A DNA stretch of 64,000 nt from Diacronema lutheri (taxonomy: Eukaryota; Haptophyta; Pavlovophyceae; Pavlovales; Pavlovaceae). The translations under genes and the position numbers were made by a program. This document shows positions 42,785-52,670 of the stretch, piece after piece. The stretch spans positions 1 to 64,000 of the forward strand of contig JAGTXO010000003.1 of assembly GCA_019448385.1 (NCBI GenBank), in the 5' to 3' direction. Position 1 is the stretch's first letter. Each line of letters begins with the position of its first letter. The notes under the pieces were generated by a model that made no database searches, was not told where the DNA came from, and saw nothing but the letters and a program-made list of their open reading frames with translations.

Positions 42785-45019
42785 ATGGCGACCGCGCTCC
42801 TGCCCTCGCGCGATGCTGACGTCTACCTCGTCCCGGTGGACGGCGCCGCCGGCGCAGCCCTCGCCCTCGTCGCCGGCTCCGCCTCGCTTTCTGCCTTCTC
42901 CCTCGACACGTGCCTCTTGCGCTTCTCTACTCTCGACCCAATGCCTCATGCCTCGCTCTTGCACGCTCTCGGCCTCGAGCTAACGCATGACGCGCGGATG
43001 AGCGCTTTCTCGTGGCTCTGCGAGCGCTACCCCGGCCCCGCACCTGCGCTGCTCGAGATGGCGGTCGCCGGGTTCTCGCTGGTTCGCGACACCACTCCAT
43101 TCGCCCTCGACGCCTCTGCTATCGCGCAGCGTGTGGTCTCTGTCGACGGCTCGCCCTTGCCGCCTGGCTCGCCGGAGGCCTTCGCCGCGCAGCTCACGGT
43201 TGGCGCCCTTGCTGCCCTCGACGACCTTATCGCCGTCGTCGCCGTCCGCTCGGCTCTTTCGTCCTGCGCGACGACCGAGTACACCGACGAGGGCGCCTTC
43301 TCTTTCTGTTTTCCCCTGGCGGACCTCGCCGGCGTCGGCGACATTCTCCGCGCACCACGCGCACGGCCGGGTTTCCCCACCGCGGCGTCGAATCTCACTG
43401 CCGCCCTTGCCCAAGTCGACCCCTTTGTCCCCGTGCTCCGCTCGCCCTCCGACCTCGCGGCGCTCGCGGACAGCCTCCTCGCCGGCGACGGCGCGCGCGA
43501 CGATTTCCTCTCGCGCCACGCGGTCTTCGCTATCGCGCACTGCCCGACTCTCGCCGCGGCCCTCCTCGCCGACGGCGCCGGCGCCCGTCGCCTCGCCCTG
43601 CGCGGCCTGCGGTCCATCCTCGCCGACCTCGGACTGCAGCCTCCCTCCCACTCGGACGGCGGCCACGTCCTTCAAGTGGCGGACGCGAAGTTCGCGGCCA
43701 CCGTCCACGGCCTGGCCCCGGCCTCCGGCAAGGCGCTCTTGGAGCAGCTCTCCTGCCGACTGCTCGACATGTCTGCCGGAGCGCCTCGCGCTTCCGACGT
43801 TCCTGCTCCCACGCACGTCATGCTCGCGTCGCCCGGCTGGCGCCAGCTCATCGACAGCCTCGCCGCGGACCCCGCCGCCGCCGTTCCCATCCTCCTCGAC
43901 TCCGGCCTCGTCTCCGTTCGGAAGCTCATGGCCTCTGGCAAGCTTCGCTCCGGCCAGGACCCTGTGCACCTCGCCGCGCGCGCCTCACACTGCCTCCTTC
44001 CTAACGCGCTCTCCACGATGCTGCGCCGGAACGCGCACATGTCAGTGCCGCTCTCCGCGAGCACCGACCTCACCGCCGCCGACTGCTCCGCGTTTCTCCT
44101 GGGCGATCGCTCGCTCTTCTCTAGCTTCCTGTCCCTCGCCAAGCCCCTCCTCGCGCTCAACATCCTCCTTCCCTCGGAAGTTGACGCCGCTTCGGAGTCC
44201 TTTTTCTCCGCCCACGGCACGCACCTCGTCTCGCGCGTCGACACGTGCATGCGCGAGCTTTTCGCCGCGCCGCACTACGAGGCGTGGTCAGGCTTCTGCG
44301 CGGACGTCCTCAACCTCATGCACACTGCCATGCGGCTCCCCGGCGTCGGCACTGGTGTCTCTAAGTTCGTCTTCGACTCCTTCTCCGAGCTCTCACACGC
44401 GGTCGCCACGTCGCTCACGTTGGAGTCTGCTGACGCGAAGATCACCGCCACGTTCCGCGGCCCTGGCGCGACTCGGCGCCTCGTGGAGCTCAACTCGGCA
44501 ATCGCGCTCGCCCGCGCCGTCCAGGAGACCGGCCTGACGCTCACGCTCAGCCCCTCCCCCGCCGCCAGCGCCGCAGCTCCTTCCGGCGCAGCAGGCTCTC
44601 GGCCGCCGACGAGCGCGGCTACCACCGCGCTCTCTCACCAAGCACCGCCCGGTGGCCGTCCGCCGCCGCCTTTCGCGCCGCCCTCCGCCGCCGGTCCGGC
44701 GGCGCGCAACGGGCCTATCTCGCTGCGCCCGCGCGCGAACGGCACAGTCAACTTCGGGCGCGCAGTGTTCGACATGGCCGCGACCGCGGACTTGCTGGGC
44801 CGCAGCGTCGACGAAATATGCTTCCCGGCCAGGGAAACGGGCCGGCGCCCCTGTCGTAATCGCACAGGGGCGCGCCCTCCGCGCCACGCCGTTCGTCTGG
44901 CTCGCGCCGGGCGTCGGGGCTGGCGCAGTCCTGGTCGTGGCGCACGGCGCCGACTACGCCGCCAGCCCAGACGGCGCCCTACCCGACTTTGCGCGCGCTC
45001 CCTCGCAACCTCGCCCTGA
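42785..45019 (+). CDS. Gag-like protein of the DIRS element
   Basis: The protein has about 740 residues, starting MATALLPSRDADVYLVPVDG. It is rich in Leu, Ala and Ser, with predicted helices throughout (for example LSCRLLDMSAGAP, LLALNILLPSEVDAASESFF) and a Pro-rich linker near residue 640 (PPPPFAPPSAAGP). It has no zinc knuckle and no enzyme motif. Position before the RT makes it the structural protein. Codon choice is clearly different from the flanking host genes (more C/T at third positions, fewer CpG-rich runs), which fits foreign origin. Confidence 0.6.
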   Translation: MATALLPSRDADVYLVPVDGAAGAALALVAGSASLSAFSLDTCLLRFSTLDPMPHASLLHALGLELTHDARMSAFSWLCERYPGPAPALLEMAVAGFSLVRDTTPFALDASAIAQRVVSVDGSPLPPGSPEAFAAQLTVGALAALDDLIAVVAVRSALSSCATTEYTDEGAFSFCFPLADLAGVGDILRAPRARPGFPTAASNLTAALAQVDPFVPVLRSPSDLAALADSLLAGDGARDDFLSRHAVFAIAHCPTLAAALLADGAGARRLALRGLRSILADLGLQPPSHSDGGHVLQVADAKFAATVHGLAPASGKALLEQLSCRLLDMSAGAPRASDVPAPTHVMLASPGWRQLIDSLAADPAAAVPILLDSGLVSVRKLMASGKLRSGQDPVHLAARASHCLLPNALSTMLRRNAHMSVPLSASTDLTAADCSAFLLGDRSLFSSFLSLAKPLLALNILLPSEVDAASESFFSAHGTHLVSRVDTCMRELFAAPHYEAWSGFCADVLNLMHTAMRLPGVGTGVSKFVFDSFSELSHAVATSLTLESADAKITATFRGPGATRRLVELNSAIALARAVQETGLTLTLSPSPAASAAAPSGAAGSRPPTSAATTALSHQAPPGGRPPPPFAPPSAAGPAARNGPISLRPRANGTVNFGRAVFDMAATADLLGRSVDEICFPARETGRRPCRNRTGARPPRHAVRLARAGRRGWRSPGRGARRRLRRQPRRRPTRLCARSLATSP

Positions 45020-47064
45020 GATGGGCACAAGCCGCTGGCGACGCGCTCCTCGGCATGCATGCGCGCGCTACCTGGGCGGCCACGCCCGTGCATGGAACCC
45101 TCGTGCACGCATTATTTTGCGCGACGCTCGCCCCCCTTCTGCGCGGTGCGCTCTGGCGGGCGGCAACCGCGGCGCCGCCGCACGTCCGCGAGGCCCTCGA
45201 CTCGGCGTCGCGCTCGCGCGCCATTTTCGCCAGCCGCGCGGGCCTCGTTCCTGCCCCGCACGCCGGCGCCGCGGCTTCGAGTCCCGCCGCAACGCGCGTC
45301 GCGGCGGCCCTGCGCGCTCTTGCCGACACGCAGGCCAGCGTCCGTGCCGCCCTCTCGATCGACGGGCCGCCTTCTGACCGCGAGCGCTACCGCGAATGGG
45401 CGCGTGCGATGCCGACGTTTGGCGCGTCGCCCGAGCTGCCGCCCGCTGCCGTTCTTCTCGCACCGCGCCTGCCAGCTTCGTTGCGACACACCGCCTTCGC
45501 TCTGTCCGGCTCACGATACGACGCGCCGCGCACGACCGCGCCCGCCCGGCTTACTCCGACCAACCCGACGTACGCGCCGCGTACGGTCGCGGACATCCTC
45601 TCGTCGACCGCGCTCGCGTCCATCGCGGCGTGGGGTGCGCGCGAGCAGCGCGACTTGTGCGCGGCGCGATCCGACCGCGGAGCACGGCGCACGAACCGGC
45701 CGCTTGTCATCACTCAGGCGGACTTCCTGCCAGCCGCCCGCGGCATAGTGTGGGACCTGCGCGGCCCGCGCCCCCGCGCCGTGCACGGCGACGAGCCAGT
45801 CATCCCCGGCCTCCGCGCCGCTTCCGTCGCGCGCACGCTCGGCTCGGACTTTCCTGACGTGGCGCTCCTTCACGCTGTCGAGCGCGGCGTTTTCTACCCA
45901 ACCAGCGCCGCGCTCGACATTGTCTTGCAGCCCAACCTTCTTTCTTCGCGCTTCGGCGGCACGGCCGTTCTCGACGGCATCAACCGCATGGCCTCCGCCT
46001 CGGCGCTCTCCACGCACGCGTTTCTTCCTTTCGCGCCGTGCCAGCTTAACCCGCAAGGCGCCGTCTTCAAGTCGGCGGCGGAGGCGGCTGGCGATTTCTC
46101 CAAGCCGCGACGCGTCAGTGACTGCAGAGCGCCGCACGCGGCCCTTTTCGCGCCCGGCGGCTCGCGCGCCGTGCCATCCGTCAACGCGATGGTGGCCCCG
46201 CACAGCGGGCTGTGGCCCCCCGAGTGCAAGGTCACCGTCCGCGAGATGCGCGCTGACGCCGCCGTCCTCGCCGACGCTGCCGCGTTTTTCGGTGAGCCCC
46301 TCGTCGGCTTCTGCGACGACTGGCGCGACTTTTTCAACCACTTCGCCCTCCACCCGTCCGTCTTGCACACTATGTGCTTTTCGTACCTGTCCGAGAGCGG
46401 CGACTTGCGCTTTGCGAGCGAGTCGGTCCTGGGCTTCGGCATGACCGTCGCCAGCAACATCGCTCAGCGTCTGGCGAACGCCGTCGCTGACGTCGTCCGC
46501 CAGCGCATGGACGCCGCGGAGGCCGTCCACATGTCCATGCTTCGCCGCACGGCTTCGCAGGCACAGCTCGCGTGGCTCGACGCTCGCGACCGCCTCTTTA
46601 TGACCACCGGCCGCGCGCAGACGCGCCTCTTCGGCATCGGCATATACACCGACGACTCCCACGGCTTCGCCGTCGGCGCCCCGCGTCTCCGCCGTCTCCT
46701 CGACGTTTGGGCCAGCGTGTGCGCCGACTTCGGGCTCGTGCGCGCGGACGCGGCCAAGCGCCAAGTGGGCCTCTCCACGGTCAGCCTCGGCATCGGCTTC
46801 TCCTTCCCGCTCGCCGCGGTGTACATTCCTCGCGCCAAGGTGCTCCGTGCCACCTGCTCGCTCTCTTTGATCGCTCGCGGCGAGCACATCACCTTCGCCG
46901 AGCTGCGCAAGCTCGCCGGCCTGCTCGAGCACTTCTCCAGCGCACTCGACCTCGCGCGCACGGGAATGTACGGCGTGTACGACGGCTTTGGCGCGTCGGT
47001 CTCGCCTGGCGCACGCGCGCCCCTCTCCGTCGATGGGGTTCGCGCCTGCACACGATGGCTCTAA
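44989..47064 (+). CDS. Reverse transcriptase region of the DIRS element
   Basis: The palm motifs are visible: GFCDDWRDFFNHFALHP (motif A with the first Asp pair), ESVLGFGMTVASNIAQRLAN (motif B), and IGIYTDDSHGFAVG (motif C, YTDD). The following KRQVGLSTVSLGIGFSF fits the thumb entry. The N-terminal 230 residues are not recognised. It overlaps the end of the gag-like frame by about 30 bases, a layout seen in this family. Confidence 0.75.
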   Translation: MRALPRNLALRWAQAAGDALLGMHARATWAATPVHGTLVHALFCATLAPLLRGALWRAATAAPPHVREALDSASRSRAIFASRAGLVPAPHAGAAASSPAATRVAAALRALADTQASVRAALSIDGPPSDRERYREWARAMPTFGASPELPPAAVLLAPRLPASLRHTAFALSGSRYDAPRTTAPARLTPTNPTYAPRTVADILSSTALASIAAWGAREQRDLCAARSDRGARRTNRPLVITQADFLPAARGIVWDLRGPRPRAVHGDEPVIPGLRAASVARTLGSDFPDVALLHAVERGVFYPTSAALDIVLQPNLLSSRFGGTAVLDGINRMASASALSTHAFLPFAPCQLNPQGAVFKSAAEAAGDFSKPRRVSDCRAPHAALFAPGGSRAVPSVNAMVAPHSGLWPPECKVTVREMRADAAVLADAAAFFGEPLVGFCDDWRDFFNHFALHPSVLHTMCFSYLSESGDLRFASESVLGFGMTVASNIAQRLANAVADVVRQRMDAAEAVHMSMLRRTASQAQLAWLDARDRLFMTTGRAQTRLFGIGIYTDDSHGFAVGAPRLRRLLDVWASVCADFGLVRADAAKRQVGLSTVSLGIGFSFPLAAVYIPRAKVLRATCSLSLIARGEHITFAELRKLAGLLEHFSSALDLARTGMYGVYDGFGASVSPGARAPLSVDGVRACTRWL

Positions 47065-47130
47065 CTTCTCAAAGACACCGTCGTCAACTCCTTTGCTGAG
47101 TCGCCTGACAGCCTGCGGCCCCTCCTTCGC

Positions 47131-49119
47131 GTGCCGGCAACGACCTTCTGGGCCACGGACGCGTCCGAAAAGGGTCTCGGCGGCTACTGCCACGGATCTT
47201 TCTTCATGCACGCGCTCCCGACCGACGTTGCTCTCGCCGGCCTGCCCATGCCTGTGCTTGAACTCGTTGCCTTCGTCGCGGGCGTGCTTTGCTTTCACTC
47301 GCTCACGCGTGACGTGCCCACAACTGCTTTCACGGACAGCACAGTCGTCGCAGCCATTGTCTACTCCCACCGCGCACGCTCGCCGCTTCTCCGCCTCGCC
47401 CATTTGGCTCTCGTCCATGATCCATGCTGGTTGGCCGCGGTGCCCAACTTGCGCGTCGAGTACACGACGTCGGAGGCGAACGCCTGCGCAGATGCCGCGA
47501 GCCGGCTCGACTCGCCCCGCCTCGCGGACCTCGCAGCCCAAGGCGGCGCGCGTCTGCGCCAACTGCCGTTCCCTCGCGCCGCGTCCCGATTGCTCGCCAC
47601 CCTCGTGCGCTTGCACAGCGGCACGCCGCGCCGCAACCCGCAGTCGCCGCTCGCCGGCGTGCGCGTCGGCGAGGCCAGTCACCCGGGGCCGATCAACGGC
47701 GCACCGCGCGCGACCGACGGGTCGGCGCTTTCGACATTTCTCGCCTTCGCCGCGCGGTCGCCCACGCCGCCCTCGGCCGCCGCGCCGCCGCTAGCGGCGC
47801 CGCCGGGCGCCGGCCTCGCGCCGCGCTCGCCGCCGTCGCACACTCCGACGCCTGTCTCGCCGCTCGCTACGCTGACGCAGCACGCCCGCTCCCTCCCTGG
47901 GGTCGCGCCGGCACAGTCAGAGCTCGGCGTTGCCTACCCCTGGACTGGCGCCTGCGCCGCGCTCGCCGGCGCGCCCGGCGACGCGCCGCGCCTCGCCGCT
48001 GCCGCCTCGCCGGCTCCCGCCGGCGACCCAGCCAGTCGCCTCGCAGCTCTGCGCCGCGAGTCTGCGCTCCTCGCCGCGGCGGGCTCTCGCGCTCCCAGCA
48101 CGGCGTCGGCCGACGGCCGCGCGTGGCAGCGCTGGCTGTCTTTCTGCGCGTCTCACGGCTGCGACCCCCTCGCTCCGACCGCGGAGGTCTTCGCGCCGTT
48201 CGCGCTCCACTCCTACAGGCTCATGGCGCCACGCTCGTCCTCCGATGCAGCGCCGCGCCCCGCCTCGGCGCTCGCACTCGTCCTCGCCGTTCGGCGCGAG
48301 CTCGCCGCCCGCGGTGTCCGCGTCCCGGAGGACGTCACAACGGCACGCGTCATCCGCGGGCTCGAAAAGGAGCTCACGGCGCGTGCGGGCGTCCAAGCGC
48401 TTCAGCCCCGCCGCGCCAGCCCGATGTCTCCGCGCCTTCTCGCCGACCTGCTGGCCGCTGGCGCCGGGTCACCTTTCCGCGGACAGCTTATCGACTGGCG
48501 GGCCCCACCTTTCGACGCTGCCGCGGCCTTCTGGGCACTGCTTTGGCGCTTTGTCGCGCGTGCGGACGACTGCCTTCGCCTCGACGCGCGCGCTGTGACC
48601 GTCCGCGCCGACGCGATCGTGGTCGTCCCCGGCGCGTCCAAAACGGACCAGACCGGAACGCGATGGGGCGACTCCCCGGCCGTAATCCCCTTCGGGGGCT
48701 TCTCGGCGGTCGACGCCGCTTCTCTCGTCGCCACGCTCCTCGCCACCCGCCGCCACGAACCGCACACCGGCCGCGCGGCGCTCTTCACCGACGGCGCGGG
48801 CCGCCGGCTTCGCAAAGAGTGGCTCGACGCGCTCCTGCAGCACTGCCTCGTCCGCACGCTCCCAGCGACGGAGGCGACGCACTTCTCCATGCACAGCTTC
48901 CGCGTCGGTGCCGCCACGGCCCTGTTTGCCGCCGGCGTCTCCCTCGACGTGGTGCAGCGCATGGGCCGCTGGGCCGCGCCGTCCTCTGCGGCGCTCTACG
49001 CACGCACGACGGCCGCGCTCTTCGCCGAGCCGGCCGACGTCCTCAGCCGCGGCAACGCCCCCGCACCCTCCGCGGCGGCGATCGCTGCGGCGGCTGCGCT
49101 CGTCGGCCACGGCGCTTGA
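47131..49119 (+). CDS. RNase H and tyrosine recombinase region of the DIRS element
   Basis: RNase H motifs come first: FWATDASEKGLGGY (Asp), MPVLELVAFVAG (Glu), TAFTDSTVVAAI (Asp) and SEANACADAASR (last Asp). A short conserved-looking RVGEASHPGP lies at the junction. After a variable Pro/Ala linker comes the recombinase: an N-terminal core-binding part (WQRWLSFCASHGCDP), ARADDCLRLDARAV with the first Arg, HSFRVGAATALFAAG with the His-x-x-Arg box, VQRMGRWAAPSSAALYAR with the nucleophile Tyr. The catalytic set looks complete. It integrates a circular DNA copy. Confidence 0.75.
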   Translation: MPATTFWATDASEKGLGGYCHGSFFMHALPTDVALAGLPMPVLELVAFVAGVLCFHSLTRDVPTTAFTDSTVVAAIVYSHRARSPLLRLAHLALVHDPCWLAAVPNLRVEYTTSEANACADAASRLDSPRLADLAAQGGARLRQLPFPRAASRLLATLVRLHSGTPRRNPQSPLAGVRVGEASHPGPINGAPRATDGSALSTFLAFAARSPTPPSAAAPPLAAPPGAGLAPRSPPSHTPTPVSPLATLTQHARSLPGVAPAQSELGVAYPWTGACAALAGAPGDAPRLAAAASPAPAGDPASRLAALRRESALLAAAGSRAPSTASADGRAWQRWLSFCASHGCDPLAPTAEVFAPFALHSYRLMAPRSSSDAAPRPASALALVLAVRRELAARGVRVPEDVTTARVIRGLEKELTARAGVQALQPRRASPMSPRLLADLLAAGAGSPFRGQLIDWRAPPFDAAAAFWALLWRFVARADDCLRLDARAVTVRADAIVVVPGASKTDQTGTRWGDSPAVIPFGGFSAVDAASLVATLLATRRHEPHTGRAALFTDGAGRRLRKEWLDALLQHCLVRTLPATEATHFSMHSFRVGAATALFAAGVSLDVVQRMGRWAAPSSAALYARTTAALFAEPADVLSRGNAPAPSAAAIAAAAALVGHGA

Positions 49120-49157
49120 CGCCACGCGCTGGCTACCGCCGCGAGTGCTCGTCTCTC

Positions 49158-49565
49158 CGGTTGGACACCGGGTCACAAACCTCCCCGAGGCGCCGGTTGC
49201 TGCCGGGTAACCATTCCCCATCGCCGGTTGGACACCGGAAGACAAACCTCCCCGAGGCGCCGGTTGCTGCCGGGTAACCATTCCCCATCGCCGGTTGGAC
49301 ACCGGAAGACAAACCTCCCCGAGGCGCCGGTTGCTGCCGGGTAACCATTCCCCATCGCCGGTTGGACACCGGAAGACAAACCTCCCCGAGGCGCCGGTTG
49401 CTGCCGGGTAACCATTCCCCATCGCCGGTTGGACACCGGATGACAAACCTCCCCGAGGCGCCGGTTGCTGCCGGGTAACCATTCCCCATCGCCGGTTGGA
49501 CACCGGAAGACAAACCTCCCCGAGGCGCCGGTTTGCTGCCGGGTAACCATTCCCCATCGCCGGTG
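49158..49565. repeat. Six 67-bp tandem repeats
   Basis: The unit contains GGTTGGACACCGGAAGACAA, then CTCCCCGAGGCGCCGG, then TTGCTGCCGGGTAACCATTC. Copies start near 49158, 49225, 49292, 49359, 49426 and 49493. They are almost identical, differing mainly at the bases after CACCGG (GTC, AAG, ATG). The period is constant and there are no unique spacers. The array lies directly after the recombinase gene, where DIRS-like elements keep their terminal repeats. Confidence 0.9.
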
Positions 49566-49925
49566 GGAGCCCCCTGGCTCCGGGCGACTCATGTGTGGTC
49601 CGCACGCCTGCCAAACAAAAAAAAAAAAAAAAGGGTGCGAGACAATCTTTGGGGTATTGGGGAAAGACGCCTACGGCGCCGAGGACGCACAAAAAGCACC
49701 TCGGGGGGAGGGAGTCGTCCCCTTGGGCAGACCCCTCCCCCTGCGAGCGGCCCGGCCAACAGGCCGGCCGTCGCCCCGAGTAAAAACCCCTAGATACAAC
49801 ACACAAAGTGGACACTGTCCCAGGTCGGGGCGACCAGACAAAAGCCAGATAAAACTCTCTAACTTTTTGGTCCTGAGCAAGGAAGAAGCCAAGAGCGGCA
49901 AGCGCTACTCGGGCCTGGGCGCACA
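49566..49925 (+). promoter_or_regulatory. Upstream region of the kinase gene
   Basis: No gene is seen. It contains a 15-base A run (about 49620), short GC-rich inverted repeats, and an A/T-rich stretch AGATAAAACTCTCTAACTTTTT at 49846-49867, about 60 bases before the kinase ATG, which may be its promoter. Part may belong to the 3' end of the retroelement. Confidence 0.4.
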
Positions 49926-51404
49926 ATGGAGGACGGCGAGATGCTCGACGAGGGGAGGGGCACGGCCTCGTCGTACGATGAGGCGTCCGCCACGGCCGAC
50001 GCGCCCTCTGCTGACTTGCCCGCTCGCGCCCTGCGCGACGCGCTCGGCATGCGCATGCCGCCCGCGCGCGGCGCGGACGGAGAGCACGACAGCGCGCTCG
50101 CGATGTCGGCGCTCGCGTCGGTGCTTGCCCTCGCTGAGGAGCGGCGGCCGCCGCTCGCGCGCGCGGGCGCGCCGGCACAGCACCGGCGCGCGCATAGCAC
50201 CGCGGGCGGCCCACTTCGGCTGAGCGACCTCGAGCTGCTGCGCGAGCTGGGCGAGGGCTCATTTGCGCAGGTGGTGGAGTGCCGCCGCCGCTGCCAGCCG
50301 CGCCCGGCTTTTGCGCTCAAGGTGATGCACAAGGGCTCTCTCCTTTCCGCGGGGCTGCAGTCCAACGCGCTCGCCGAGAAGGCGGCGCTCGCTGCGTGCC
50401 GCTCGCCGCACGTCGTCACGCTCTACTACGCGCTTGCGGACGCGGAGCACTGGTGCATGCTGCTCGAGCTGTGCCCGCGGGGCGACCTGCATGCGGCCAT
50501 CGAGCGTCGCGGCCCCGCGAGCGCGCGTGCGGCCACGTGGCTGTGCGCGGAGGCGGCGGCCGGCCTCGCGCACCTGCACGCGCGCGGCTGGGCGCACGGC
50601 GACGTCAAGCCCGAGAACATCGGGCTGTGCGCGGCGGGGCACGCCAAGCTGCTCGACCTCGGCACCGCTCGCCGGCTCGACGGGCGGGATGCCGCGCCGC
50701 ACGCCGGCACGGCCAGCGCGGCCGCCGACGGCGAAGGCCGGCGCGCGCAGCGCACGGCAGGCACGGCTGCGTACGTGGCGCCCGAGGTGGCGCGCGGCGA
50801 GAGCGATGGCGGCGAGGCGGCTGACTTGTGGTCGCTCGGCTGCGTGCTCTACTACTGCCTGACGGGCGCGTCGCCCTTCGCGCGCGAGACCGAGTACCTC
50901 ACGTTGAGCGCGGCTGCGAACGGGCATTTTGCCTGGCCAGACGGTGCGCAGCCTCCGCCGGCCGAGTGCGACGCTGCCGTGCGGCTGCTGCTCTGCGCGC
51001 AGCCCACGGTGAGGCTCGCGCTCGGGCGCCGCTGCGGCGCTGGCGGCGGCGGCGGCTGGCTCGGAGCACTGGGCGAGCTGCCCGCGTTCGCAGCGCTGCC
51101 TGCGCCTCCCGACGGCTTGCACGCGCTGCAACCGCCACCGCTGCAACCGCCACCGCTGCACGGGCTGCAACCGCCACCGCTGCACGATCGACTGCGCGCG
51201 GACGGCAACCGCGATTTGGAGCCGTCGCACACGCCGGCGCGGCTCGCGCCGCCCGCGGCCATGGCGATGAGCGGCGAGTCGGGCGATGGCGGCTGCGCGC
51301 ACGTGCCAGGCGGTGGCGGCGGCGGCGGCGCGGGCATTCCGGCCGCAACGGCCGCGCGATGCACGCGGCCGCGGCGGCACAGCTCGGTGTCGTTGACGCT
51401 GTGA
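49926..51404 (+). CDS. PDK1-like AGC serine/threonine protein kinase
   Basis: One exon encodes 492 residues. The kinase domain starts near residue 98 (LSDLELLRELGEGSFAQVV). Markers are the Gly loop GEGSFAQV, FALKVMHKG with the ATP-binding Lys, HGDVKPENIG (catalytic Asp), KLLDLGTARRL (metal-binding Asp), GTAAYVAPEVA and DLWSLGCVLYYCLTGASPF. The KVM/GTA/YVAPE set resembles PDK1, the kinase that activates AGC kinases. Two deviations: HGD instead of HRD, and DLG instead of DFG. There is no PH domain; the tail is Pro-rich (LQPPPLQPPPLHG) and Gly-rich. The N-terminal 95 residues look disordered. Active status is likely but should be tested. Confidence 0.75.
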   Translation: MEDGEMLDEGRGTASSYDEASATADAPSADLPARALRDALGMRMPPARGADGEHDSALAMSALASVLALAEERRPPLARAGAPAQHRRAHSTAGGPLRLSDLELLRELGEGSFAQVVECRRRCQPRPAFALKVMHKGSLLSAGLQSNALAEKAALAACRSPHVVTLYYALADAEHWCMLLELCPRGDLHAAIERRGPASARAATWLCAEAAAGLAHLHARGWAHGDVKPENIGLCAAGHAKLLDLGTARRLDGRDAAPHAGTASAAADGEGRRAQRTAGTAAYVAPEVARGESDGGEAADLWSLGCVLYYCLTGASPFARETEYLTLSAAANGHFAWPDGAQPPPAECDAAVRLLLCAQPTVRLALGRRCGAGGGGGWLGALGELPAFAALPAPPDGLHALQPPPLQPPPLHGLQPPPLHDRLRADGNRDLEPSHTPARLAPPAAMAMSGESGDGGCAHVPGGGGGGGAGIPAATAARCTRPRRHSSVSLTL

Positions 51405-51457
51405 AGTCGGGCCGATGTTGGATGAGTTTATTTGACAGCGAGCTCGCGATGTCCCCC

Positions 51458-52638
51458 CCCCTGCGCGTGTCGGCCTGATCGTGCACGCGATCATCCCGAG
51501 CAGTGACGGACTGACGGTTCGCGGCCCTCGCCGCCCTGCCCTGCCGATCTCGTTTAAACATTCGGCGATGATTGTACATCTTCGAAAGCTCCGTATGTGC
51601 TGCTTAAACATACATCGCAAAACCCGATCTTCAGGGTCTCAACTTTGGGGCGCTCCCGTACTCACCGTGCGTTTCACTCCGCGCCCGAACACGTGGCGGT
51701 TACCTCAGCGCGCTGAATGGCCTTTCGGATCACGACCGCGCTCGCGCTCGCGCTCGCGCTCGCGCTGCTGAGCGGCGCGCCGGCGGCGGTCAGCGCCTCG
51801 TGCTGTGGCTGTGACCAGCCGTCGCCGCCCCCACTTCCGGTACGGCGCGAGCCGCGAGCGGCGAGCCGCGCGTCGCTCGCTCGCGTGCGCTCGCGAGCGC
51901 ACGCGCGCGCGCGTGCGAGCGCGGCTGACGCGCGCGCGCGGTCGGCGTGGACGCGCGTGCGCGCGCGCAGCCGCCCTCGCCGCCGCCTCCCGCACCGCCG
52001 CCGTCGCCCCTGCCGCCCGTGCCACCGCCGTCGCCGCCACCGTCGCCGCCGCCGTCGCCGCCGCCGCCGTTGCCTCCGCCGTCACCGCCTCCGCCGAGGC
52101 CGCCACCGAGCCCACCGCCGCCCACGCCGCCGCCGAGCCCGCCGCCGAGCCCGCCACCGTCACCGCCGCCTCCGCACCCGCCGCCTAGCCCGCCGCCGAG
52201 CCCGCCGCCGCCCATGCCGCCGCCGAGCCCGCCGCCGCCCACGCCGCCGCCGTCGCCGCCACCGTCGCCGCCTCCGTCTCCACCGCCGCCCATGCCGCCA
52301 CCAAGCCCGCCGCCGCCGACGCCGCCGCCGTCGCCACCGCCGTCGCCGCCGCCGTCGCCCCCGCCGCCACGTCCGCCGCCGAGTCCGCCGCCACCCGTGC
52401 CGCCGCCAAGCCCGCCGCCGAGCCCGCCGCCACCCATGCCGCCGCCAAGCCCGCCGCCGCCGAAGCCGCCGCCGAGCCCGCCACCGCCGAGGCCGCCACC
52501 CAGCCCACCGCCGCCGAGCCCGCCGCCAAGCCCGCCGCCGCCCACGCCGTCGCCGAGCCCGCCGCCGCCCGCGCCGCCGCCGAGCCCGCCGCCGCCCACG
52601 CCGCCGCCGTCGCCGCCGCCACCACCGTCACCGCCGCC

Positions 52639-52670
<32 letters not shown>

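Larger units (their letters stand above)
42655..49565 (+). mobile_element. DIRS-type tyrosine-recombinase retroelement
   Basis: All expected parts lie in order on the plus strand: a gag-like protein (about 42.8-45.0 kb), reverse transcriptase (about 45.0-47.1 kb), RNase H (about 47.1-47.5 kb) and a tyrosine recombinase (about 48.0-49.1 kb). The parts use overlapping or adjacent frames, as is usual in DIRS/Ngaro/PAT elements. The 5' side has a short palindrome (42666-42684); the 3' side has six 67-bp tandem repeats. No methyltransferase domain is visible. It looks almost whole, with about one break, and is probably young. The ends are estimated because a matching terminal repeat pair was not identified. 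Confidence 0.75.

Noticed and set aside
49158-49565. CRISPR-like array
   Set aside because: The 67-bp units are directly adjacent with no unique spacers, and the organism is a eukaryote; it is a tandem repeat of the retroelement side.
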